Shown one piece after another: positions 30,840 to 43,142 of a stretch of DNA of 64,000 nucleotides. Made by a program: the position numbers and the translations under genes. Position 1 is the stretch's first letter. The number at the start of each line of letters is the position of its first letter. This DNA is from Platanthera guangdongensis (lineage: Eukaryota; Streptophyta; Magnoliopsida; Asparagales; Orchidaceae): contig CM077165.1 in the NCBI GenBank assembly GCA_039583875.1, forward strand, positions 63,104,757 through 63,168,756. Direction: 5' to 3'. The notes under the pieces are model-generated. The model did not search any database. It was given only the letters and a program-made list of their open reading frames with translations, and was not told the DNA's origin.

Positions 30840-33800
30840 GAATGTCCAAAGGCCACCAAAATGCCGATCTGGTATTTGGACAGTGGATGCTCCCGGCATA
30901 TGACTGGGACAAGAAGCCTGCTGCGTGATTACACTCCAGTCGAGAATGGACCCAAAGTCATCTTTGGAGGGTCAGATCGAGGAGTCACCAGAGGTTACGA
31001 TATGATTTCCAACGGTATAATCTCTATCACCGACGTGGCTTATGTTGAAGGGTTAAACCATAACCTGATCAGTGTAAGTCAGTTATGTGACAAAGGTTAT
31101 GACGTTAAGTTCTGCAAGGATAAATGTCTGATAATTTCACGTACCTCTTCTGAGACGGTATTATCAGGCATTAGGAGCAGAAATATCTTCTGCTTAGATT
31201 TTCTCAGTATAGATTCATCTACCCCCGTATGCCTTGTGGCAACAGGCAGTGCATCTCTTTGTGATCAATGGCACAAGAGATTGACACATATTAATTTCAA
31301 GACAATTAGTATGCTGTTTTCTAAGAACTTAGTAAGGGATGCTCCCAGTATCAAGTGCATCAAAGATAGCCCCTGTCCTGCATGCCAGATGGGCAAACAG
31401 ACTAGGGCTACCTTTAAGAGCATCGCAGACAAAGACTCTTCCCGATGTCTTTACCTTTTACATATGGACTTGTTTGGTCCAATGCAAGTTCATAGCTTGG
31501 GAGGCAAGTCCTATACGCTAGTGATAGTTGATGATCATTCTCGGTTTACATGGGTGTTCTTTTTGAAACGAAAGTCAGATACGTTTGACATCTTCACTAG
31601 TTTTGTCAAGCAGGTTCAGAACGAATTTAACTGCTCAGTGGTCAAAATCAGAAGTGACCATGGAACAGAATTCGAATCTGGTGCTATGACAGAATTTTGT
31701 GAAGAACAAGGTATCTTTCATGAGTTTTCCTCCCCACGCACTCCTCAGCAAAATGGAGTTGCGGAGAGGAGAAATAGAACACTCATTGAAGCTTGCACGA
31801 CAATGTTGAAAGACGCTTCTCTCCCGGAATACTTCTGGGCAGAGGCTGTCAATACAGCTTGTCATGTACAAAACCGAGCATTGATCAACAAGCATCATAG
31901 TAAGACGCCTTACGAGCTTCTGAAAGGCAGGAAACCAACCATGTCCTACTTGAGGATTTTTGGTTGCAGATGCTATATACTGAATAATGGGAAGTACCCG
32001 CGTACTAAATTTGGTGAAAAATGCTTCGAAGGCATATTCATGGGCTATAGTTCCCACAGTCGGGCATATAGGGTCTTCAATAAGAAAACCCTAGTGGTAG
32101 AAGAATCAATAAATGTTGTATTTGATGAAGGAAGTTTGCTTAACAACAATTCTTCCAGTGGTATTATTGAAGATGCAGGTGCACGACTTGAACAGCTGAG
32201 TCTGGATGAGACCGCTAAAGACGACATTCCTAAGTACGTCAAAGTTTCCACCTCCACGTCATCTGAAAATGTTGAAGATCAAAATGGAACAAATCTCTTA
32301 GAAGAAGGAGAAGCCCAAGAAGTAGTCGAAGCTCCAGACGCTAGACTTCTAGAGCTCCGGCACGTGAGGGATCATCCTAGAGATCAGATCATCGGAGATC
32401 CTCGTGTCGGTGTCAGAACTCGAAGAGGTACTATTAACGAAGTATTGCATCTTAGCTTCCTGTCACAGGTTGAGCCAAAGAAGTTCGACGAGGCGAACAA
32501 AGATGCGGCATGGATTATGGCCATGCAAGATGAACTACATCAATTCGAACGTTGCAATGTTTGGACGCTAGTTCCCAGACCATGCAAGCAGAATGTGATT
32601 GGCACCAAGTGGATCTTCAGAAACAAGCTGGATGAATATGGTGTCATCATAAAGAACAAGGCCAGGCTGGTGGCTCAAGGTTACAGACAGGAGGAGGGGA
32701 TTGACTTCGACCAGACCTTTGCACCGATAGCAAGGCTCGAGGCAATCAGATTGTTCCTGGCGTATGCTTCACACAAAGGATTCACATTCTATCAAATGGA
32801 TGTGAAATCAACATTCTTGAATGGAGACTTGAAAGAGGAAGTATACGTCGCTCAACCCCCAGGTTTTGTCAATCCTACTTATCCTAATCATGTTTATTTT
32901 CTTAATAAAGCATTATATGATTTAAAACAAGCTCCACGAGCTTGGTATGAGACTTTATCTAGTTTTCTTCTTGAGAACAAGTTCTCTAGAGGTAAAATAG
33001 ATAAAACATTATTTCTCAGGGAAGTCAAAGGCAAGATTTTGCTGGTGCAAATCTATGTCGATGATATTATATTCGGCTCAACGGACAACAATCTTTGCAA
33101 AAAGTTTTCTAAACTTATGCAAGGAAAGTTTGAAATGAGCAGTATGGGAGAGCTCAAGTATTTCTTGGGACTTCAAGTGAAACAGTCTGAGGATAGAATC
33201 TTCATCTCTCAGACGAAGTTCACAAATGAACTCCTGAAGAAATTCGGTATGGAGAATGCAACCTCTATGAGGACTCCAATGGGATCCACTATGTCTCTGG
33301 ATAAGGATGAGAAAGGTAAACCTTTCGATGAAACCAAATACAGAAGCATCATTGGATCCCTGCTCTACCTTACTGCCAGTAGACCGGATATCATATTCTC
33401 CACATGTGTCTGTGCCAGATATCAGGTGAACACTAAGGAATCTCACTATGTCGCTGCGAAGTGAATTCTAAGATACCTTAAAGGTACTCACAATCTTGGC
33501 TTGTGGTACTCGAGAAACAATGATGTCGAGCTAATAGGTTTTTCAGATGCTGATTTTGCAGGGAGTAGGGATGACAGGAAAAGCACTTCCGGGACGTGTC
33601 AATTCCTCGGAAGAAGGCTTATCTCCTGGAACAGCAAGAAGCAGAATTGTGTAGCTACCTCCACAGCAGAGTCTGAGTACATCTCGGCAGGCAGCTGTTG
33701 CGCACAACTCCTATGGATCAGAAACCAGTTAGCCGACTATGACCTTCAGTTCAAGGAAGTTCCAATGTACTGCGAATCCTCCAGTGCAATTGCCATTGCC

Positions 33801-34001
33801 AACAATCCGGTATCGCACAGCAGAACGAAGCATATTGAAGTGCGCTACCACTTCATTCGGGAGCATGTGGAGAACAAGGACATCTCTCTCTGTTATGTCC
33901 CCACGGACAAGCAGATTGCTGATATATTCACAAAGCCCTTAGACGAGGCCAAGTTGAATCTTTTCAAGACTGAATTGGGGATGCTCAATTATGAGGAATG
34001 A
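30840..34001 (+). pseudogene. pol: SIRE-B pol with one stop
   Basis: Frame with protease [13 protein letters not shown] (DSG codons 30879-30887), integrase (HKRLTHIN ... [44 protein letters not shown] residues present), RT ([34 protein letters not shown]) and RNase H ([28 protein letters not shown]). The only break is TGA at 33462-33464 between RT and RNase H, where SIRE-A encodes Arg. The polyprotein is cut by its own protease and copies the RNA in particles. Ends NYEE before TGA. Confidence 0.94.
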
Positions 34002-34303
34002 AGACTACAGAAGCTCCAGGCTCGTACACGATATGAGGGGGACCAAGGAACTCAAGTGTGAGCACAGACGCACGAACTGAGGGGGAGCAAGGGGTCAAAT
34101 GCTACCAACCCCGATTTGCAGAAGCCGAAAAGGGGGAGATTACCCTCTCGGCTAAGGCTAAGGTGGCTCCAAGCTTGCTCCCAAGAAATTGGTATTGGTA
34201 ATGGATAAATCACTCAACTCAATTTTAAGTTTATGGTTTTCATTCCCATTTGCTCTATTCACCTTAGCTTGTAGGGTTTAGGCTTCTTCAAATAGGGGGA
34301 GAT
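34002..34303 (+). promoter_or_regulatory. SIRE-B 3' region with repeated polypurine tracts
   Basis: Four G-rich purine tracts: GAGGGGGACCAAGG (about 34035), GAGGGGGAGCAAGGGG (34079), AAAAGGGGGAGAT (about 34128) and AAATAGGGGGAGAT (34290-34303). The last abuts the 3' LTR and is the plus-strand primer. Multiple tracts are a known Sirevirus mark. Confidence 0.85.
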
Positions 34304-35898
34304 TGTTGGGTATTGTATCCACAATGTACCTGATTTGAAGAAGCCCCTGGACAAGCTAAGGTCAATAGATAATGTATTTGATAAAATCTTTCAAGTTGTG
34401 CTTGCAGTTATTCCACGCTAAGTGCACACCAATGTCAGGGTGCAGTAGGTCAATATACACGGGTCTGCACGACGTAATCCCTCGTTGAGCAGATCAGTGT
34501 GTTGGCCTACGTGTACTCTCTCTATTGGAGTGCACTTACTTTCAAGTATAGGACCGTGTTTATACAAGAGCAGACAAGGAGCAAGGATGGGTCAAGGAGC
34601 AGCTCTTGGGTGGAAAGACGAAAATTCGTCTAAGTATAATTCGACGAGAATCACCAAGTGATTCTCGCCGATTCGGCGAGAATCACCAAGTGATTCTCGC
34701 CGACTCTGTCTGGCCACCTCAAAACGGTGCCAAGTAAGATTCGGCGAGAATCACTAATGATTCTCGCCGAACCCATCGCTGAGCAGATCATGAATACCAA
34801 GTAATATTCGTTGAGAATCAACAAGTGATTCGGCGAGAATCACTAGTGATTCTCGACGAATCGTCGAGAATCACTAACTGATTCTCGCCGATTCGTCGAG
34901 AATCACCTGCGATTCTCGCCGATTCTTACTTAGCGATTTCTCTGGAAGCTGCTGGACCGGATTCTGCCGCTGGACTATTTTGAACCGGATTTCGGGATTC
35001 TTCTTGTGGGTCCCACAACGGTCAAATTGAAAGTATCTACAGTATATATACGGGTATTTTGAACAGTAGATTCACTCAGAAAAGAAGCCGAGCATGATCT
35101 AACCCTAAAATCGCGAAACTGCTCCGCCGCCGCCATCGCCGCTCGCGCTAGTTGGTCGCCGCTGTTGATCGCGTTTCTTCCCGATCTCCGGCGACAGAAG
35201 CTTAGCAAAGCTTGAGTCTCACGCGTCTATCCAGAGATCCCTTGTCTCTCGATTTGTTGATCGGGAAAAACTTCCCCGTCCGAATTGATCGAGACGACCG
35301 ATCCTCGAGTGACCGTTGGTAGACCTAGCTAGCTTCGCTACGAAGTTTGGATCTCAAAGTACAGCAGCCGCGCGCCGTCGTTGCCGCCGATCCCAAACCA
35401 AGCCGCCGCTCATCTTGCCGCCGCCGGTTCCGGGGAGATCCTCTCCAAGAGAGATCAAAGGTTGTGGACTCTTTGTGGACTTCAAGAACACGTCGTCAAC
35501 AAAGAGGGACACCTTAGTCTCCAAACGAAGTTTGTATCTCGTGTACATTCTAGATTTACTTTTGTTGTAAAGGAACGTTTGTTCCGTGTTGTAAGGGTTG
35601 GGTGCAACCCGTTTTGTGGGAGTGTTGACTCCCACGTGTGGAAGGGTTGCTTCCGATAGTGCAAGGATTGGATTTCAATCCTGTTGGAGAAGAGACCGAG
35701 TCGTCCCTTGTTGGGAGATAGGTCGAAGGGGGAAAGTGGATGTACCCAAATCGGGGAACCACTATAAATTGATTGCGTATTCTGTGTGCTGTGCTATTTG
35801 TTTTTATTGTGCAGGTACCAAATTAAATTCCGCAAAAGCGCTGCACGTCACCTATCCCCCCCCATAGGTGAACATAGTTGACACTAGGTGGAATTTCA
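34304..35898 (+). repeat. SIRE-B 3' LTR
   Basis: 1595 bp, same ends as the 5' copy, TATA at 35043-35050 (two bases shorter than in the 5' LTR) and hairpin array at 34617-34926. Confidence 0.95.
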
Positions 35899-38800
35899 GA
35901 ATCCTTCAGCACCACTGATCAGGCATTTCAGGACATTCTGGAATTGTTCAAGGAGCAGAAGCTTGTCACCATTATGACCACCAGAATCAAACTTGCTGCT
36001 GATGAGATTAAGGAGTGGGTCTGCACTGCCCACAACCAGGATCAAAACACAGTAGTTGGTTTAATTTCTGGAACCCAGGTACCCTTGACTTCAACCATTC
36101 TGACAGAGGTCTTTGAGTTAAGTTCTGGAAGAGATTCTGCTGATTTATCTGGAGATGAATTTGCTGATCTGCTTGCAAGAATGGGTCACTCTGATGCTAA
36201 CCCTAGCAAGCTGCTGAAGAAGAACCTAGCTGTGGAATACAGGTTCTTAGCTGATGTAGTAGGAAAGGTTTTGCTGGCCAAGCATTCAGCACATGATACT
36301 ATTTCTAGGTATCAGCTGTGCTTGATGAGAGCCATTGTGGACAAGAAACAGTTGAACTGGGGAGAGGTCTTCTTTGACCTAATTAAAAAGAAAATCAATA
36401 AGAATTTTGTGAATTTTGGGGGAATCCTTGGGCTCTTTCTTCAGAATAGATGCCCTACCCTGCTAGTATCTTCTGGGATACATATCAATGCATCAAAGAG
36501 ATTGTCCTGTGCCCTATTTGGCAAATGGGACAGGCAGATAACCAAGCCCAACAGGCCTTCTACAAGCACAACTTCAGGCACCAGGACTGTAACAGTCACT
36601 TCCCCTCAAGTCTTTGCCCCTGCAGATGACTTGCCTGCTGCTGCTTCTCCTCCTCCTATTTCATCTCCTCCAGTTCCATCCACCATTCAAATTCCATCCA
36701 CCATTCAAACTCCATCCACCACCATCATCTCCAGCCCTTCTCCAACATCTATTCCATCTCCAATTCCTACTCTTTCAATCACAGAGGAAATCTTTCATCC
36801 ATTATATTCCTACCCTCAACCAGACATTGCCACATCATCCACCATTCCATCTTTTAGTCTTCTTGATGATTCCTTCATGGATGACTCACCTTCCTCACCT
36901 CCTAAGCTACCCTCCTCATCCACATCTTACCAACAGCTTCTACAAGACATTCTGGATCAACCCTCCTTCACACCCTCTATCTCCATACCACTGTCTTCCA
37001 TCTCCACTATACCCACACCTCAACCTTCCCTTCTACCATCCACCAACTCTCCACTATCATCACCAGTTGCTCCTCCATCCTCTACCTCTGCTCAATTGCC
37101 TGCTGAGTACGTAGATATTCCAGCCCTAGCTGACCAGCTGTATGAACTGCTAGCCCCCAGGCTATCACTTCTACTGGAGACCTCCTTGGCTCCATTACTT
37201 CAGTCTGTGGCAGCCCTTTCTGCCAGGCTATCCTCTCTATTTCCTCAGGCAATCTCTTCATCAGTGTGCCTTGATCCAGCATTCTCTGAATCTAGGCAGG
37301 GGGAGATGTCTAATGAAGTTGTGAAATTGCCTGCTATTTCTTCAGTTGTTGCTGCTGTTGCTGCTGCTACCCCAACTCAAGCTCCAGTTCCACCTCAAGT
37401 TGCTGTTTTTTCAATAGACCTCAGGGCCCTGCTCTCAGTTTTTGATTCAGTCTATTTCAGTTGTCTTCCAGAGAGAGTTGCTGTCCAGCCATCAGAGGAT
37501 CTTTCCAAGGCCATTGTGCCCTTCTCTAGCTGTGACACCAGCATTATTCATTCTTTTGTCAATTCAGTATACGCTGCTGTTACTCCTGCTGAGAATATTG
37601 TTGCTATTACTGTTGCTGCTGCTGTCAGTAATGATGCTGCTGTTGTTCCAGTTTCTGATGATATACATATGATAGAGGCATATGATTTTGTGCCTGCTAC
37701 TATTTCTGATATTTCTGTATCTGAAAGCACTCTTTCTGAATCTGTTGCTGCTCCAGTTACTACTGTCACTAATGCTGCTATCTCTTCTGAAAGGATTGCT
37801 CCAGAAAGCTCTATATCTGTTGTTACAACTGCTGCTACAACTTCTGTATCTGTTGTTACTAGTGCTGTATCTGCTGCTGTCACCACTGCTGCTTCATCTG
37901 CTCCAACCCAACTTCAAAAAGAATATTTGAAATAGATTGATGCCTTATATGATGAGCAAAGCTCTGAGAGTGATGAATTCAAGACTGATTCTGATGATTC
38001 TTCTGCCACCATAGCCAGGAAAAGGAAGGCAAGGAGCAAAGCTATGAAAAGGGTGCCCCCAGCCAAAGTAAAAGACACTAATGACATACCATATTACATT
38101 CTTCATGACTGCCCCATCACTGAGCATTGGATGCAGTACTCCAAGAACCAACTTAAAGCTATGAAGAAGAAGAGGAAGTATGAGAAAGGATCTTCTCAGT
38201 TTCATCATTCTCATCCTCCTCCACCACCTCCTCCTGATACAGGTGCAGGTGGAAGCTCAGCTGCTCAACCTTCTGCCAAAAGCCAAACCCCCTATCAGCC
38301 TCATGCAAGATCTTATTATAAGGGAAGCCAGTCCAGAGGTTCTCAATCTAGAAGAGGAAACTACAGAGGAAACCAAAGGGAATTCCAAGGCTACTCCAAG
38401 GGCTATTCTAGACAACATCCTTACTCTAGGGAAGGACAAGTTTCATCAGATACAACATCAGGTCCTTTTCCCTATAAGCTGAAAGAAGTACTCTCCTCCA
38501 GAGCTCCTCAAGATAATCCATCTAACAGATATGAGCCTCCAGTGCCCTTTGAGGATCCAGAAAATAATCCAACTGCTTGGACTGTCAGGATGAAAGAGCT
38601 AGCTGCCCTGGATCAAATTAAGAAAGCTAAAGAGCAAGGCAGAGATTCTTCCAATATTACTACATTGTCTGAACAAAGAAAGAAAAAACTAGAAAGATAT
38701 GGCTCAAGCAAATTCTTTGATTCTGATAGATATATGGAGCTGCATCCTGAAGCTGTGGTACCAAGGCCCAAACAGCAAACTTCTCTAGGTGCAGCAGATG

Positions 38801-39015
38801 ACAGAAGGTCAAAGAAAGAAGCTCTCAATCCTAATAGAGAAATCAAACTTATAAAGAGCAAGGAGAAAGAATAATTATGTAAGGTGACAATTGTTCTGAT
38901 TCTTGATTTCTGTCTGGGATAATATATCAGTGATTCTGCTTGTTGATTGTTATTGTTGCTTTGTATATTGTTGTTCTTTAATTTTTCCAATTCCTGTAAA
39001 TAGTAATCCTAACCC

Positions 39016-39029
39016 AAATAGGGGGAGAT
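39016..39029 (+). promoter_or_regulatory. SIRE-A polypurine tract
   Basis: AAATAGGGGGAGAT immediately before the 3' LTR, identical to the SIRE-B tract. Confidence 0.92.
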
Positions 39030-40647
39030 TGTTGAAACACCCTATTATTAATTTGGGTCAGGATCACTATGTCTTTAGGAAACCTGTTTTTGACCTCCTG
39101 TATAGATCTAAAGGTCAATTAGAATTGAGTCTAAGGGTTAGTAGTTAGGTTTGGAAGCTGCCCTCAAGACCAAGGTTTTTCAGTTTGGAGACTAAGTCAT
39201 ATCGTCGAGCTCAGTACGACGAATCGTCGAACTCCAATCGACGATCGTCTAGCTCAACTTCGACGGATCGTCGAACTCCATTCGACGATCGCTGAGCTCA
39301 ACTTCAACAAATCGTCGAACCCCATTCGACGATCTTCGAGCTCAGTTCGACGATCTTGACTCAGTATTGATTCTCTATCTCTGAGCTCAGTTCGATAATA
39401 GTTGAGCTCAGATCGACGATCTCTGTTGCTGTATAAGACCAAATCGCTGAGCTCAGTTCGACGATAGTAGAGCTCAGTTCGACGATTTTCCGAAGAGTTG
39501 AAGGATTTTCAAGATTCAAATTCAGAACAGTTAAGGAGTTATTCAGCAATTAATTCAGAGGATCTTCTAGCCGTTTTCATTTATTTCTGGACCAAGTTTC
39601 AAGGGATTATCAAGGAATGTTTCTTTGGACTTTCCCCCAGAAGACATTTACAATTAAGGATGCAATTAATGACAGGCCAACGACTAATCTTGACAGATGA
39701 TCATTTTCTATTCAGAACCAGGGAATAAAACACAAGATTTTTGAATCTCTCCAACACTCAATACACAGCACAGATAAGCAGAACAAGAAGAAAAAGAACA
39801 ATTCATTCTCTGCTACAATTTTCTCTGAACAACATCTTTCTCAACACCAACTGCTAACAAGAGAAAGAGCTGTAGACATTCTCTGTCAAAAAGAATTCAT
39901 ACAAGAACACACACCAAAGGAGATCAACAAATTTGAAATCTTCAGATCCCCTTTGATTCAAGTGTTCAAGGCCAACATCATTCAAAGACTCCAGACACCT
40001 AACATTTCAGCTGTTGCTGAAATCATCATTTGCTGGAGATCAACTTCTGAAGGCCTATCACCCTACAGCAAAGCTTCATTTCCTGAACATCTCAAGAATT
40101 CAGGGGGAGCTTTGACAACATCAAAATCCACATAGTCTTCTCAGCTGCTTTGAGAAAGAGAAGACTTCCATAACTCTCTCATCCCCATCTCTGTAAAGGG
40201 TTTTTCAACTCCCTTCAAAAGTTTGTGATTTGGTTTTTGAGCACCTTGTCAAAAGCTCATTGGTGGCAAGACACCTGATCAAAAAAATCTGATTTGGTTT
40301 TTAAGCACCTTATCAAAAGCTCATTGGTGCCCAGGACACCTGATCAACTCATCCTGCAGTGGATTCCTACCTAGGGTGGTAGAAGAGTGGATGTACCCAA
40401 GTTTAGGGGAACCACTATAGCTCCATGTGTCTTTTGGCTTGCTTGTCTTTATTTTTGTTTTTGGCTGTGATTGATTTGTGATTAGTTAGGATCTGTGATT
40501 AGTTTCTTTTGTAGTTTGTAACAATTGTTTAGATTTTTTATTTGCTTCCCTGTTCACTCAGATTACAACAATTGTTGTAAAAAGTTTTTAAGCACCATAC
40601 TCTATTCACCCCCCCTCTAGAGTATATCAGATCTAGCTGCTCTTTCA
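39030..40647 (+). repeat. SIRE-A 3' LTR
   Basis: 1618 bp from TGTTGAAACACC to GCTGCTCTTTCA. Hairpin array at 39200-39488. Near-identical by eye to the 5' LTR. Confidence 0.95.
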
Positions 40648-41499
40648 TCCTCATCCTACTCACATGACTTACTGACTCACCGAGGGTGACGTTACCAAAA
40701 GCCGTTACATCCTTGGGCCTATAAATAGACCCCATACCTCTCATTCTTGGGGGACGCACTCAGGCTCATACGCTCAAGGACAGCCGACGACAAGCTCAAG
40801 GCATCAACTCCTGCAGACTCCATTCTTCAGCCCGCCCGACCTTCTTCAGTCCTCTCTGCCTGATAGCGCAGTCCGCTCGACTCACTTCAGCAAGCTGCGG
40901 GATCAGCTAACCGCGAGGCCTTCCAACCTGTCTTCTCAGTCCGCGCGACCTCCTCTGACACCTTCTTTCCTTAGCCACCAGCTTCCGCATTTGTACCCTT
41001 TATTTGCTTTCCATGTAAAGGTGCATCTCAAGCTGTAATAACTGATATTATTCAAAGGAAAACCTGTCGCAAGAGTGACATTTAAGCCGCGGCGGGCGAA
41101 GTCTCCTGTTGCGTTGCTAGTGGCCCCTCTCTTCTTCTCAGCTCTACTCTCTCGACATCAACCTGCAAGATCAACCGTCAAAGTAACCATCTGCTAGACT
41201 GTTCCTGATCAACCTTACCCACCATCTCCGCACTTGGATCAACATCCTCCTATCCTCTATCCCTGCAACCCTTGAACAAGTGTTTGCTCCACTCTCGAGA
41301 ACTTAGAAGTTTTCTCCTCTCCTCTATCCCCGCAACCTTCAACCTATTCAGCTCATCACCTTGCCTGTAATACCGAACACACCCGTTAGCTGCTGGTGCC
41401 CGTGACAACCCTCTCCTCTACTCCTCGTCCATTTCCACGCATCAACAGTTAACACGCGGCCTTCAGATCCGAAAAGATGGTGAAAACCGACAGTTAGCC

Positions 41500-43142
41500 A
41501 TGTCAGATCATCAATCAGCTGAGAACTTTGCTATAAGTCTGGGCGAGGACTCACTCTGGGAAGCCTTGGAGCAATCACGCCGTGAAACTGCTCAATAATT
41601 TCAGGCAATCAACCGAACTCTTGTTGTAATCGCACAGCGATTAGAGATGCAATCTGCAGCAACTCCAGTTGCTTCAGTTGCTCCAGTCAATCCAATGCCA
41701 ACATTAGAGAATCAGTAAGCCTATCCTCCAGCTTACCCGCCGGTCTATCCTACTCCTTACACACCAACCTTTCCGCAAGGGCCTGCAGCCCCTTTGCGGC
41801 CTCAAAATGATGAGTTTGCAGCTCGTCAAAACTTCTTCTAGGAAGCAACACGGGGAAGTTCAACAAGATTTCTGAACTTTCAGGGAAGTCATCCTTACCC
41901 ATCAACTCCTGTCTTTGCTCCTCCTGCAGCTTTTCCCTTTATCCTCCTGCTACTTTTGCAGCTGCAACTTATGCTCCCTTCTTTCCTCATACTGTTGGGG
42001 AGCAAGAAGAGCCGTCATCGTTTTCAGAGATTGTTCGACAAGAACCAACTCCAACTAATTTCAGAGAGCCACGGTTACCAATCTACACTGTAGAGAATGA
42101 TCCAATGAAGCACCTTCAATCCTTTGAATCGGCCGTAGCTCTCAAGACTCTCTCAGATGCTACCAAGTGCAAGCTCCTTGTAACAACCATTGATGGACAA
42201 GTGATGGACTGGTTCTATGGCTTGTGCCCTCACTCCATCACTTCCTTTGCTGATCTGCAAAGGGAGTTCTTGCTCAGATTTTCTACTTCAACAAAGAGAA
42301 AGGGCGGACCAGAAGCCATCTTTGAGATCAGGCAACATGAGAATGAAACTTGGTCTCAGTTTGTTGACCGATTCCAGAAAGAAATCTTGGACATTGAGAT
42401 TATTGATCAAGAAATGTACCAGGTGGCTCTAATCCACGGTCTTCGTAAAGGGCAGCTCAAGTTTGAAGCTAATGTCCGCGCACCAAGAACATACCAAGAG
42501 CTGATTGGCCTAGCCAACTCATACATTCGAGGTGAAAAGAGCTACCCTAGCTTCATCTCCAGGCTTATAGCAGAGAAAGATCCTCCTTCTCACAAACAAC
42601 CTCTGAGGTCTCCTCGGAAAGATTTCCCATCTCACTCAAGGAAGGGAAGAAGATTTCAACGTCATCGGCACTCCTTTCAGGACTATGATCGTACCCAAGA
42701 TCAATTGCTGTTACTACCAGCTCCATCTTCACAAACAGCCTCACTTCATTAGCAATAAGATGATAGCATGCAAGAGTTTGAACTAGATGAGGCCATGTAA
42801 GAAGTAAGTCAAGTCATGAAGGATATGGTTAACTACAAAAGGCCTTATCGAACAGCTAATCAAAGATCTAAATACTGAGATCCGTACTACAAGATCCATA
42901 GAGAACATGGACACTCTACTGAAAACTGTCGAGCTCTTCGCCAACTAGTACAAAGAATGCTGCGGCATGGTAAGATGCGTGACCTGCTCTCCAAAGATGA
43001 TCACTCTGATCCATCAACTTCAAAAGGCAAAGAGGTTGCAGACACTCCTTATTACTCAAAAGGAATGAGCCAAATCAACAAATACCCTGACCTCACTACC
43101 TTCGATGCCAATGACGAGGACTCCCGCGGAAGACTATTCTGA
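41500..43142 (+). pseudogene. gag: Tat-like gag, decayed
   Basis: Starts at ATG 41500 (MSDHQSAENFA) with in-frame stops at the codons after ETAQ, ENQ and NFF. A frameshift near 41940 leads into the open stretch 42105-42752. That stretch matches the Retrotrans_gag fold (LVTTIDGQVMDWFYGL, FADLQREFLLRFS, WSQFVDRFQKE, YQVALIHGLRKGQL). Further on, YKIHREHGHSTENC matches the zinc-knuckle-like motif of Tat/Ogre gag. No pol follows. Several more stops lie between 42750 and 42960. Confidence 0.85.

Larger units (their letters stand above)
26857..35898 (+). mobile_element. SIRE-B, full-length Sirevirus-like Copia element
   Basis: Complete 9.04-kb element with LTRs 26857-28453 and 34304-35898, flanked by GAATC at 26852-26856 and 35899-35903. 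Order: LTR, primer site, gag, pol, short 3' region with several polypurine tracts, LTR. Unlike SIRE-A it has no extra ORF after pol. The LTRs are nearly identical by eye. It is the youngest layer of the nest. Confidence 0.96.
26789..38874 (+). pseudogene. SIRE-A extra ORF after pol ('env-like' ORF), split
   Basis: The ORF starts at ATG 26789, is interrupted after codon 22 by SIRE-B (26857-35898) and resumes in frame at 35904. One in-frame TAG lies at 37933-37935; the same frame then runs to TAA 38872-38874. Length would be about 1,000 residues. N-terminal about 230 residues form a folded-looking domain, resembling the plant transposon-associated domain of Sirevirus and Athila extra ORFs (resemblance only). 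Then a Pro/Ser/Thr-rich region, an Ala/Val/Ser-rich region, a basic ARKRKARSK stretch and a Gly/Arg/Ser/Tyr-rich tail. I see no signal peptide and no clear membrane segment, so 'envelope' is only a traditional label; the basic and RG/SR-like tail fits nucleic acid binding better. Confidence 0.8.
19357..40647 (+). mobile_element. SIRE-A, full-length Sirevirus-like Copia element
   Basis: Complete element with LTRs 19357-20973 and 39030-40647, target duplication TCCTC at 19352-19356 and 40648-40652. The undisrupted equivalent of the site is at 46670-46690 in the other Tat-like LTR. Order: LTR, primer site, gag, pol (PR-INT-RT-RH), spacer with hairpin array, extra ORF, polypurine tract, LTR. Interrupted in the extra ORF by SIRE-B. 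Without SIRE-B it is about 12.2 kb, in the usual Sirevirus range. The LTRs look nearly identical, so insertion is recent. Confidence 0.95.
18322..41447 (+). repeat. 5' LTR of Tat-like element, split by SIRE-A
   Basis: LTR in two parts, 18322-19356 and 40648-41447, separated by SIRE-A. It begins TGTTAACCCAGAAATC and ends GCATCAACA. Without the insert and one TSD it is about 1830 bp, against 1831 bp for the 3' LTR. A TATA box TATAAATA lies at 40720-40727. It is rich in dyads built on GGCGGACT/AGTCCGCC and GGCGACCT/AGGTCGCC (for example 18657-18680). The two LTRs differ at many positions, so the element is older than the SIREs. Confidence 0.9.

Noticed and set aside
36614..37114. 166-codon Leu/His/Pro-rich frame with membrane-like look
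   Set aside because: Shadow frame of the Pro/Ser/Thr-rich part of the SIRE-A extra ORF; the true frame is longer and continuous on both sides.
37548..37886. 112-codon minus-strand Ala/Val/Thr-rich frame
   Set aside because: Antisense of the repetitive Ala/Val/Ser-rich part of the extra ORF.
26789..38874. Calling the extra ORF a true retroviral envelope
   Set aside because: No signal peptide, membrane anchor or fusion-peptide-like segment is visible; only the position after pol supports the name.
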